A stretch of 35,212 nucleotides of DNA from Clostridiales bacterium UBA1742 (lineage in GTDB: Bacteria > Bacillota > Clostridia > TANB77 > CAG-508), in NCBI GenBank assembly GCA_002314935.1, contig DCHW01000014.1:1-35212 (forward strand), given 5' to 3'. Below, piece by piece: positions 25,610-32,939 of this stretch. Each line of letters begins with the position of its first letter. The stretch's first letter is position 1. The position numbers were made by a program, and so were the translations under genes. Below the pieces are notes generated by a model. The model ran no database searches, was not told the DNA's origin, and saw only the letters and a program-made list of their open reading frames with translations.

Positions 25610-26686
25610 TTGGGAGATAAAAAATCTAAGTCTTTAGATGAATATACTGATGAATTTAAAAAATCAGGAGAAAAGAATTTTTATGAATTCCTTGAAAGAA
25701 AAAGACAAGAAGCATTAGAAGCAGGAGAACAAGAATTAGCTGAATATATTGAAACAATATACAATGAAGCATATGAAGAAGAACAAGGATATTATGAGTA
25801 TTTAGCAGAGGAACGTGAAAGAGAAGAGGAAGAAAAAAGAAAAAGACAAGAAGAAATTGAAGCAGAATATATTGATGAAGCTGAATGGTATGAGGCATAT
25901 CTTAATAGGTGGATAGAAGGATACAAAAAGGAATTAGAAGTAGACGGAGAAGATAAATACGAAGAGTATTTAAAGGAAATAGAAGAGGAAAAGGAATATA
26001 TAGAAGGCCATAAAGAAGCATTAGAAGATGAATCCTTAGACGAAGATGATAGATATTACCATGAGGACAGAATAAGAGAATGTGAAAGATATATAGAAAA
26101 ATATACTCGAGAAATAAAAGAAATTGAATTTAAAAGAGAGATAGTACAGTTTGTAACTTCATTAAAAAGTATGACTCCAGAGGAAATAGAAGAAGAATAT
26201 GTTTCTTTATTAGAAGAAAGAGATTCATATACATTTATGACAGATGATGGAATAGAACTTCCTAGAGATAAATCAGCTATGAATCGTGATAAAATAGGAT
26301 TAATTGAGGCATATGCAATAGAATTCCCTGAAATACAGAAACTAATACAAGTACAAAAAGAAAAATATGAAAGAATGGCTGAAAAGAGAAAACAGACAGA
26401 AAAAGAACTGCAAGAATCTATGGAATATGAAGAAGCACTTAGAACTGCACCAATTAGTGAAACAGTACTTGATAAAATGCTACATAAAACGAAAACATCT
26501 GAAGAATTAGATAATATGTCAGAAGATGAATTACAACAACTAATTGCCAATAATGACCAGACAATTGAAGAAAATAATGTAGCTATAAAGAAAGCATTAA
26601 TAGAAAGAATTATTGCTCAACAAGAAACTATATCTGAACAACAATCAGAAATGAATAGATTAAACATACAAAAGAAGGAGTTATAA
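25610..26686 (+). CDS. Highly charged coiled-coil protein with the shared C-terminal tail
   Basis: 358 residues from a TTG start with AAAGGAGG 7 bases upstream. Extremely rich in Glu, Lys, Arg and Tyr; long helices dominate (EEREREEEEKRKRQEEIEAE and similar). No signal peptide or known domain. The last ~62 residues (TSEELDNMSEDELQQLIANN, IAQQETISEQQSEMNRL, QKKEL) nearly repeat the tail of the preceding protein, and the DNA is similarly alike, so the module was duplicated recently. The next gene starts immediately after its stop (TAAATG). Confidence 0.7.
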   Translation: MGDKKSKSLDEYTDEFKKSGEKNFYEFLERKRQEALEAGEQELAEYIETIYNEAYEEEQGYYEYLAEEREREEEEKRKRQEEIEAEYIDEAEWYEAYLNRWIEGYKKELEVDGEDKYEEYLKEIEEEKEYIEGHKEALEDESLDEDDRYYHEDRIRECERYIEKYTREIKEIEFKREIVQFVTSLKSMTPEEIEEEYVSLLEERDSYTFMTDDGIELPRDKSAMNRDKIGLIEAYAIEFPEIQKLIQVQKEKYERMAEKRKQTEKELQESMEYEEALRTAPISETVLDKMLHKTKTSEELDNMSEDELQQLIANNDQTIEENNVAIKKALIERIIAQQETISEQQSEMNRLNIQKKEL

Positions 26687-27046
26687 ATGAATAATAACGG
26701 ATTAATAGAATATAAAGAAAGTTTTATAACAAAAATAAGAAATTTTTTTAAAAGATTATTTGGTAAAAAAGATAATCAATATAATAGCATACAAGAGAAA
26801 ACTAATGTAAATATTAGTGAATCTATTAATGAGGAAAAGAAAGATAGTTTTATAACTGAATTAAGTGTTGATGATAAGAAAATAAACAATATAATAGAAA
26901 AAAAGAATTTCTTAAAAGAAATAGAAGGTAATGAAGAAAAGCTAAATATGCTATCAATAGATAGATTACAAAAATTAGAAAAGTATTATGATAGTATTAT
27001 TGCTGAAAATGATAAAAAAATAAAAAAACTAAAATCTAGTGCATAA
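26687..27046 (+). CDS. Small protein with a weakly related tail, third gene of the cluster
   Basis: 119 residues. Its ATG directly follows the TAA of the previous gene, so the two are translationally coupled; the AAGGAG ribosome binding site lies in the previous gene. N-terminus NGLIEYKESFITKIRNFFKR is an amphipathic basic helix, perhaps membrane-binding. The C-terminus (EEKLNMLSIDRLQKLEKYYD, SIIAENDKKIKKLKSS) is a shorter, diverged form of the tail seen in the two preceding proteins. Family not recognised. Confidence 0.6.
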   Translation: MNNNGLIEYKESFITKIRNFFKRLFGKKDNQYNSIQEKTNVNISESINEEKKDSFITELSVDDKKINNIIEKKNFLKEIEGNEEKLNMLSIDRLQKLEKYYDSIIAENDKKIKKLKSSA

Positions 27047-27060
27047 TGCTTAATAAATCA

Positions 27061-27090
27061 AAAACTCTAGACTTATTCTAGAGTTTTCTT
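27061..27090 (+). terminator. Terminator after the three-gene cluster
   Basis: 11-bp perfect stem AAAACTCTAGA/TCTAGAGTTTT, loop CTTAT. It sits only 16 bases before the next ATG, so that gene is expressed by read-through or an unseen promoter. Confidence 0.8.
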
Positions 27091-27105
27091 AAAAGGAGTA
27101 AAAAT

Positions 27106-27373
27106 ATGGATTTTAAAGAGCTGGAACAAGAAATAAAAGGCATCAAGCAAAGAAATAAAAGAGTTGAATTAGATAAAAAATGGGAAACAAGTGGAACAAG
27201 AAAAATTTGTATATGTATATTAACTTATATTGTAGTTGTTATATATTCATACATAGTAAAAAATTATGATAATATTTTTTTAAGTTCATTAGTTCCTGTA
27301 ATACGGATTTACATTATCTACTTTATCATTAAAATACATAAGGAAAATTTGGGAAAAAAATATTAATAAATAG
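27106..27373 (+). CDS. Small two-helix membrane protein, read through a +1 frameshift at CGG 27304-27306
   Basis: N-terminal helix (RNKRVELDKKWETSGTRK) is followed by two membrane segments. Frame 0 runs to TAA 27364-27366 and gives ...VPVIRIYIIYF. Skipping C27304 gives LSSLVPVI-GFTLSTLSLKYI, then RKIWEKNINK, ending at TAG 27371-27373. I recall a widespread family of ~90-residue proteins with the pattern KxWETSxTRK ... TY ... VPxxGFxLSTLxL ... KKxW, and only the shifted reading matches it. This is the fifth case of the same event and the only one inside the mobile element. Both readings remain open, so this case rests on the family match. The restored length is 88 residues. RBS AAGGAG. Confidence 0.72.
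27301..27307 (+). other. +1 recoding site in the small membrane-protein gene (ATA CGG A)
   Basis: CGG at 27304-27306 followed by A. Skipping C27304 gives ATA GGA TTT (Ile-Gly-Phe). Unlike the other sites, frame 0 stays open for about 20 further codons. Confidence 0.68.
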
Positions 27374-27408
27374 TATTGTAAAATTATATTATTTATGTTA
27401 AATTATAT

Positions 27409-27438
27409 TTGAATAAAATAGATTGATATTTATATAAA
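27409..27438 (+). promoter_or_regulatory. Candidate promoter of a small RNA
   Basis: TTGAAT (27409-27414), 18-base spacer, TATAAA (27433-27438). Predicted transcription start is about 27446, directly before a structured stretch. Confidence 0.45.
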
Positions 27439-27445
27439 TAATAAT

Positions 27446-27522
27446 AAGCTCCAAAAGTTGTAGATAACTTAAACAACGGAGCCAAGAAATAGAAACTCAT
27501 CGAAGATGAGTTTCTATTTTTG
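27446..27522 (+). ncRNA. Candidate stand-alone small RNA with its own terminator
   Basis: No coding capacity. GCTCC (27448-27452) can pair with GGAGC (27478-27482), with GTTG/CAAC inside; an alternative AAGTT/AACTT hairpin (27455-27470) would exclude the inner pairing. It ends in a very strong terminator, ATAGAAACTCATC/GATGAGTTTCTAT (27489-27517), with a T run. The next gene has its own promoter downstream, so the terminator does not serve as its attenuator. It could instead be the 3' end of the 27106 transcript. Confidence 0.45.
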
Positions 27523-27557
27523 TGAATTAAAAAAATGTGCTTTTTATTATGCAAATG

Positions 27558-27586
27558 TTGAGATTTACATAAAAATATTATATAAT
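27558..27586 (+). promoter_or_regulatory. Promoter of the HTH-repeat gene
   Basis: TTGAGA (27558-27563), 17-base spacer, TATAAT (27581-27586), 26 bases before the ATG. Confidence 0.7.
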
Positions 27587-27612
27587 ATATTTGTAATTAA
27601 AAGGAGAAAAAT

Positions 27613-28800
27613 ATGATTGATGAAATTGATGAAAAAATAATAAAATTTTTACAAGAAGGATTAAATCAGACTGAAATTGCTAAAAAACTGGATAGGACAC
27701 AGGGAGCAATAAATTACAGAATTAAAAAAATGAGTGAAAAAGGCATAGAAATCCCACAAAATAAAATTATAGATGAACAAATATTAGAATATTTAAAAGA
27801 AGGATTAACTAGAAAAGAAATTGCAAAAAAATTTGGAAAAACTGATGGAGCGATAAATAAAAGAATAATAAAAATGAAAAAAAGTGGCATGGAAATTCCC
27901 ATAGTAAAAAAAGAAATTGTTTTTGATGAAAAGAATAAAAAGATATTAGAATATCTAGAAGAAAAATTAACTCAAAAAGAGATTGCAAAAATATTGGGTG
28001 TAAATGAAAAAACAATAAGGTACAGAATAATAAAAATGAGAGAACAAGGAATAGAAATACCACAAAACAAAGTTGCAGATGAACAAATACTTGAATACTT
28101 AAAAGAAGGATTAAGCCAAAGAGAGATTGCAAATAAAACTGATTTAGCTATTGTAACAATAAAATTTAGAGTAAAAAGAATGAGAGAGCAGGGAATAGAA
28201 ATTCCTAAAAAAAATAAAATTACAAATGATGAAATATTAGAATATTTGAAAGAGGGATTTACTCAAAAAGAAATTGCAGAGATAGTTGGTATAACCGAGT
28301 TAGGAATACATCAAAGAATAAAAAGAATGAGAGAAAATGGTATAGAAATTATTAAAGGCAAAAAAGAAAATTGTCTTGCTGAAAAAGACATAAAAACCTT
28401 AGAATATTTAGAGAAGGGGTTATCTCAAGCAGAAATAGCAAGAATATTTGGGGTAACTGATGGAGCGATAACACATAGAATAAAAAGAATGCAGGAAAAA
28501 GGCATTGAAATATCTCAAAATAAAAAAGAACTAGATGAAATAGATAATAAGATAATAGAGGGATTAAGTGAAGGATTAAGTAAATCAGAAATTGCTAAAA
28601 AAATAAATATGTCAAAAGCTGGAATAAATTATAGAACAAAAAAAATGCAAAAAAATGATAAGAAAAAATCTGAGGAATTAGTAAAAGGTATAATGAATTT
28701 AATAAAAACAAGGAATGCAACAATGGAACAAATAAAAATAATTGCAAATTATTATGGTGTAGATTTAGAAGAAACATTTAATTTATTAGATGAAAGATAA
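27613..28800 (+). CDS. Protein made of seven tandem helix-turn-helix repeats
   Basis: 395 residues, RBS AAAGGAG. Seven repeats of about 48-52 residues start near 4, 52, 102, 154, 202, 253 and 306. Each has the form I-L-E-Y-L-(K/E)-E-G-L-(S/T)-Q-x-E-I-A-x-x-(x)8-I-x-x-R-I-K-K-M-x-x-x-G-I-E-I, i.e. an AsnC/LuxR-like HTH with a linker ending GIEIPQNK. The last ~45 residues (LVKGIMNLIKTRNATMEQIK) are a separate helical domain. No sensor or enzyme domain. Seven DNA-binding units in one chain suggest binding to a long or repeated DNA site. It may regulate the element. Strong terminator follows. Confidence 0.8.
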   Translation: MIDEIDEKIIKFLQEGLNQTEIAKKLDRTQGAINYRIKKMSEKGIEIPQNKIIDEQILEYLKEGLTRKEIAKKFGKTDGAINKRIIKMKKSGMEIPIVKKEIVFDEKNKKILEYLEEKLTQKEIAKILGVNEKTIRYRIIKMREQGIEIPQNKVADEQILEYLKEGLSQREIANKTDLAIVTIKFRVKRMREQGIEIPKKNKITNDEILEYLKEGFTQKEIAEIVGITELGIHQRIKRMRENGIEIIKGKKENCLAEKDIKTLEYLEKGLSQAEIARIFGVTDGAITHRIKRMQEKGIEISQNKKELDEIDNKIIEGLSEGLSKSEIAKKINMSKAGINYRTKKMQKNDKKKSEELVKGIMNLIKTRNATMEQIKIIANYYGVDLEETFNLLDER

Positions 28801-29103
28801 ATAAAATGTTTTATGTATAAAAATAGAGTTATACAGGAGCAAAAATTTGGAAGAAAAATGGAATAGGTTTTAATATTGTAAATTGAACAATGTAATCAAT
28901 TTTAAGGTAGTGAGTAATAACTTACTATCTTTTTTATTTTAATAATTAAATTATAATATTTTAAAATATTATTAATTTAATGATGTTTGCAATTTGCATA
29001 ATATTATGGTAATATATTAAAGCAAAAAAATATCAGAAATCCTTTTTTGCAACTGGAGGTTAGGCAGTAATATAAAATAATTATTTTAAAGGAGGTTTTA
29101 CGA
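28801..29103. other. Intergenic region: terminator, AT-rich spacer and a likely promoter
   Basis: No gene seen. It contains the terminator of the HTH-repeat gene (28905-28937), an AT-rich stretch, and a possible promoter TTGCAA (28986 region), about 17 bases, TAATAT, before the next gene. The right end of the mobile element could fall here, but no core repeat is identified. Confidence 0.5.
28905..28937 (+). terminator. Terminator of the HTH-repeat gene
   Basis: 11-bp stem AGGTAGTGAGT/ACTTACTATCT (two wobble pairs), loop AATA, then a T run. Confidence 0.85.
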
Positions 29104-29532
29104 ATGAAAAAATTGAAAGATTTATCATTAAAAAAAGTATTAATTATTTCTATTTCTATTGCAGCTATAATTTTTCTTATAGTTACATTAATACTTACAA
29201 AAATATTAAATAGTATTGTAGCAGTTTGCATAGGATTTGTTATAGCATTTATAGTAGAATTCATTATTTCAGAATGTATATGTGAGTACAGCATAAGAAG
29301 TTTTAAAGAAAAAATAAAAAAGAAATTTGAAAAAAAATTAAAATATGATGGATATACAGAAGTCCATCTTATTACTAATGAATTTATCGACATTGCATTA
29401 GAAGAAAACAAGGTAAAATATTATGCTAAACTAATGAAAAATGATCAAATAGTAATAATGGTTTATAAAAATTCAGAAGTAGTATATAAAAATCTTGAAT
29501 TTTACCAGTTTGAGGAAATCTTTTCAATTTAA
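29104..29532 (+). CDS. Uncharacterised membrane protein
   Basis: 142 residues, RBS AAGGAGG about 8 bases upstream. Two membrane segments (about residues 11-31 and 37-56) follow a basic start (MKKLKDLSLKKVL). The remaining ~85 residues are cytosolic by the positive-inside rule, with a basic helix (SFKEKIKKKFEKKLKYDG) and strands (VHLITNEFIDIALEENKVKY). No recognised domain. It may be the last gene of the element or the first of the right flank. Confidence 0.6.
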   Translation: MKKLKDLSLKKVLIISISIAAIIFLIVTLILTKILNSIVAVCIGFVIAFIVEFIISECICEYSIRSFKEKIKKKFEKKLKYDGYTEVHLITNEFIDIALEENKVKYYAKLMKNDQIVIMVYKNSEVVYKNLEFYQFEEIFSI

Positions 29533-29534
29533 TG

Positions 29535-29580
29535 AGTACTTCTAAAAAGTCATATATGACTTTTTAGAAGTACTTTTTTA
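29535..29580 (+). terminator. Terminator before eno
   Basis: 19-bp perfect stem (29535-29553 with 29556-29574) followed by a T run; symmetrical enough to work on both strands. Confidence 0.92.
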
Positions 29581-29597
29581 TTTGGAAAGACTATTAA

Positions 29598-29625
29598 TTG
29601 AAAGCTATGTTCTTTTTGGTATAAT
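29598..29625 (+). promoter_or_regulatory. Promoter of eno
   Basis: TTGAAA (29598-29603), 16-base spacer, TATAAT (29620-29625). A second TATAAT lies close to 29640. Confidence 0.7.
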
Positions 29626-29662
29626 TTCATAAAATAACGGTATAATAAATACAGGTGGTTTT

Positions 29663-30943
29663 ATGGAAAGAATAAAATATATTGAAGCAATGCAAATTTT
29701 AGATTCTAGAGGCAATCCAACTGTTAGAGTAGAAGTAACAACAGAAAATGGATATGTGGGAATAGCTGATGTTCCATCAGGAGCTTCAACTGGTAGTTTT
29801 GAAGCTGTTGAACTGAGAGATAATGACAAAACAAAATATTTAGGGAAAAGTGTATATAATGCAATTGATAATGTGAATAAGATTATATTTCCTGCACTAA
29901 AAGGAGAAGATATATATAATCAGAAAATAATAGATAATAGAATGATAGAATTAGATGGAACATCAAACAAAGCTAAATTAGGGGCAAATGCAATGTTAGG
30001 AGTATCTTTAGCAGTAGCAAAAGCTGCAACCAAAAGTTTAAACTTAGAATTATACAAATATTTGGGAGGTATTAATGCAAAAAAACTTCCTGTTCCAATG
30101 ATGAATATTTTAAATGGAGGTAAACATGCTTCAAATACAGCAAATATTCAAGAATTTATGATAGTTCCAATTGGAGCTAAAGATTTTGCCACTTGTTTAG
30201 AAATGGGAACTGTAGTATATCATACATTGAAAAGAGTTTTAAAAGAAAATAATCTAAATATTTCAGTAGGTGATGAAGGCGGTTTTGCACCTGATGTAAA
30301 AAATGATGAACAGGCGTTAGATTTTATAATAAAAGCAATTAATGATGCAGGATATATTCCAGGAAAGGATATTGCATTAGCATTAGATGTTGCCAGTTCA
30401 GAGATGTATCAAGAAGCTATAAAAATTGGAAAAGAAGGAAAATATTATTTTTGGAAAACAAATGAATTAAAATCCACACAAGAAATGATAAAATATCTAG
30501 AAGATTTAATTAGTAAATATCCAATAATTTCAATAGAAGATGGTTTGGCAGAAGAGGACTGGGATGGTTGGATTAAATTAAATAAACAATTAGGAAAAGA
30601 AATTCAGTTAGTTGGTGATGATATTTTTGTTACAAATATAGAAAGATTAAAAAAAGGTGTAAGTAAAAATATTGCAAATAGTATATTAATAAAATTAAAT
30701 CAAATAGGAACATTAACAGAAACTTTAGATACAATTGAATTTGCTAAAAGCAATGGATATAAAACAATAATTTCACATAGATCGGGCGAAACAGAAGATA
30801 CAACTATAGCAGATTTAGCAGTTGCAGTAAACAGTGGACAAATAAAAACTGGGGCACCATGTAGAACAGAAAGAGTTGCAAAATATAATAGATTGTTAAA
30901 AATTGAAAGAGAATTGGATATAAAAAAATTTTTTAGAGGTTGA
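29663..30943 (+). CDS. eno: Enolase
   Basis: 426 residues, full length. It dehydrates 2-phosphoglycerate to phosphoenolpyruvate, the step after GpmI. Key motifs: ILDSRGNPTVRVEV and VPSGASTGSFEAVELRD at the N-terminus, LNGGKHASN, VGDEGGFAPDV (catalytic Glu), SIEDGLAEEDWDGW, the signature ILIKLNQIGTLTETL and SHRSGETEDTTIADLAV. Stop is TGA, so TGA is not reassigned. A GGTGG ribosome binding site is modest. Own promoter and terminator, so it is a single-gene unit. Confidence 0.97.
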   Translation: MERIKYIEAMQILDSRGNPTVRVEVTTENGYVGIADVPSGASTGSFEAVELRDNDKTKYLGKSVYNAIDNVNKIIFPALKGEDIYNQKIIDNRMIELDGTSNKAKLGANAMLGVSLAVAKAATKSLNLELYKYLGGINAKKLPVPMMNILNGGKHASNTANIQEFMIVPIGAKDFATCLEMGTVVYHTLKRVLKENNLNISVGDEGGFAPDVKNDEQALDFIIKAINDAGYIPGKDIALALDVASSEMYQEAIKIGKEGKYYFWKTNELKSTQEMIKYLEDLISKYPIISIEDGLAEEDWDGWIKLNKQLGKEIQLVGDDIFVTNIERLKKGVSKNIANSILIKLNQIGTLTETLDTIEFAKSNGYKTIISHRSGETEDTTIADLAVAVNSGQIKTGAPCRTERVAKYNRLLKIERELDIKKFFRG

Positions 30944-30962
30944 CTTTAATCAACCTCTTTTA
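30935..30962 (+). terminator. Terminator after eno
   Basis: 9-bp stem AGAGGTTGA/TCAACCTCT, then a short T run; the left arm overlaps the last codons. Confidence 0.85.
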
Positions 30963-31014
30963 CATTGAAATAAAAGTAAAAATATGATATATAAAGAGAA
31001 GGAGGCAAATAATT

Positions 31015-32875
31015 ATGAATAAAATTTTAGATAAAATAAATTCTCCTAAGGATGTAAAAAAATTAAACATAAAAGAAAAGCAAGAATTATCTCAAGAAAT
31101 TAGAGAATATATATTAGATATAGTTTCAAAAAATGGTGGACATTTAGCATCTAATTTAGGCGTTGTTGAATTAACAATTGCATTACATTCGATATTTGAC
31201 GTACCAAATGATAAAATTATTTGGGATGTTGGACATCAAAGTTATGTTCATAAAATTATTACAGGAAGAAAAGAAGAATTAAAAACATTAAGAAAATTTG
31301 GAGGTATATCTCGGATTTCCTAAAACTTCAGAATCTAAATATGATAGTTTTGATACGGGACATAGTAGTACTTCTATTTCTGTTGCTTTAGGTATGGCAA
31401 GGGCAAATATGCTTAAAGAAAATAAAAACAAAGTAATTGCGGTAATTGGTGATGGTTCACTTACAGGGGGAATGGCACTAGAAGCATTAAATGATGCAGG
31501 AAGTAGTAACTCAAATGTTATCGTAGTATTAAATGATAATGAAATGAGCATTTCTAAAAATGTAGGTGGAATTCCAGCTTTATTAACTAAAATAAGAGTA
31601 AAAAAAATGTATAAGAAATCAAATAATTCAATTAAGAGATTTCTTAATAAAGTACCATTAATAGGTAAGCCAATTGTAAAGTTAACACATAATTTAAAAA
31701 GAAGCATTAAACAAATGATAATCCCCAATATGTATTTTGAGGATATAGGATTTACATATTTAGGACCGGTTGATGGTCATAACATTGAAGAATTAGAAAA
31801 TATATTAGAAAAAAGCAAACATTTAGAGGGACCAATTTTAATACATACTATTACTAAAAAAGGAAAAGGATATAATTTTGCTGAAGAAAATCCAGGTAAA
31901 TTTCATGGCATATCAAGTTTTGATATAAATACTGGAGAAAAAAACACAAAATCGAATAGAGATTATTCAAAAGTATTTGGAGAAAAATTGCTTCAAATGG
32001 CTGAAGAAGATAAAAATATAGTTGCAATTACTGCAGCAATGAGAGATGGAACAGGACTTTCTGAATTTTCAAAAAAATTTCCAAATAGATTTTATGATGT
32101 AGGTATTGCAGAACAACATGCTGTAGGAATGATAGCTGGAATGGCAAAAAATGGATTAAAGCCAGTTTTTGCAGTATATTCATCTTTTTTACAAAGAGGA
32201 TATGATCAATTAATTCATGATGTTGCTTTACAAAACATACCAGTTACAATATGTATAGATAGAGCAGGAATTGTTGGAGCAGATGGAGAAACACATCAAG
32301 GAATATTTGATTTAGTATTTTTAAATTCAATTCCAAATTTTGTTATAATGGCACCTAAAAATTTTAAAGAATTAAATAAGATGATGGAATGGGGGATTAA
32401 TTTAAATAAACCAGTTGCAATTAGATATCCAAGAGGTGGAGAAGAAAAATATAATTTTGATAAATGTGATGATATACAAATGGGAAAAGCAGAAGTCTTA
32501 CAAGAAGGAAATGATATTACAATTGTTGCAATAGGAAAAATGGTTTCAAAAGCAATGAAAATTGCAGAAGTTTTAAAAGAAAAGGAATTTTCTGCTGAAG
32601 TAATAAATGCTAGATTTTTAAAACCGTTTGACGAGAATACAATATTAAAGTCTGCAAACAAAACAAAAAGAGTAATTACTATAGAAGATGGGTTAATTAA
32701 AGGTGGGTTAGGAACAAATGTTATAGAATGCATTAATAAAAGCAATTTGAACAATGTAAAAGTTAAAACATTTGGTTATAATGATTGCTTTGTAAAACAT
32801 GGAAATGTTGAAGAATTAGAAAAAGAAAATGGTTTAGATATAGAAACGATAATAAATGAAGTGAATAGTATGTAA
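31015..32875 (+). CDS. dxs: 1-deoxy-D-xylulose-5-phosphate synthase, read through a +1 frameshift at CGG 31312-31314
   Basis: Thiamine-diphosphate enzyme that condenses pyruvate and glyceraldehyde-3-phosphate, the first step of the MEP isoprenoid pathway. HLASNLGVVELTIALH and WDVGHQSYVHKI lie before the break. Frame 0 stops at TAA 31321-31323 after ...RKFGGISRIS. Skipping C31312 gives FGGIS-GFPKTSESKYD, then FDTGHSSTSISVALGMA, the conserved Dxs sequence. Downstream are the ThDP site GDGSLTGGMALEALNDAG, GPVDGH, YDVGIAEQHAVGMIAGMA (catalytic Glu) and IRYPRGG. Restored length is 619 residues, the family norm; Gly100 is the shift residue. RBS GGAGG. Both frames overlap around 31298-31323. Confidence 0.94.
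31309..31315 (+). other. +1 recoding site in dxs (TCT CGG A)
   Basis: CGG at 31312-31314 followed by A. Skipping C31312 gives TCT GGA TTT (Ser-Gly-Phe). It shares the seven bases TCTCGGA with the dnaE site. The frame-0 stop comes two codons after CGG. Confidence 0.85.
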
Positions 32876-32879
32876 TGAT

Positions 32880-32908
32880 TTTACAAAAGCCAAAAAATAT
32901 AGTATAAT
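32880..32908 (+). promoter_or_regulatory. Promoter of the HD-domain gene
   Basis: TTTACA (32880-32885), 17-base spacer, TATAAT (32903-32908). Confidence 0.65.
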
Positions 32909-32939
32909 TAAAGTAGTTTGAAATATCAGGGGGGTATTT

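Larger units (their letters stand above)
19215..29580. mobile_element. Mobilizable genomic element carrying a serine recombinase and a MobV relaxase (limits approximate)
   Basis: Between two blocks of core genes lie a large serine recombinase (19714-21648), an oriT-like hairpin region, a MobV relaxase (21958-23352) and a run of small accessory genes. No conjugation machinery is present, so it would need a helper element to transfer. Serine recombinases use short core repeats that I could not locate, so the ends are only bracketed by the tRNA-Gln terminator on the left and the terminator before eno on the right. It separates gpmI from eno. Confidence 0.7.

Noticed and set aside
26056..26550. 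Minus-strand ORF of 164 codons in the coiled-coil gene
   Set aside because: A Ser/Ile-rich mirror of a Glu/Lys-rich gene; no ribosome binding site.
32296..32754. Minus-strand ORF of 152 codons in dxs
   Set aside because: Antisense to conserved Dxs sequence, with no independent signals.
2022..32875. Explaining the five split genes as sequencing errors or five pseudogenes
   Set aside because: Errors favour homopolymers and random positions, whereas all five lie at in-frame CGG, a codon otherwise almost absent, and all restore Gly in the expected place. Both halves of each gene are intact. Raw reads would still be needed for final proof.
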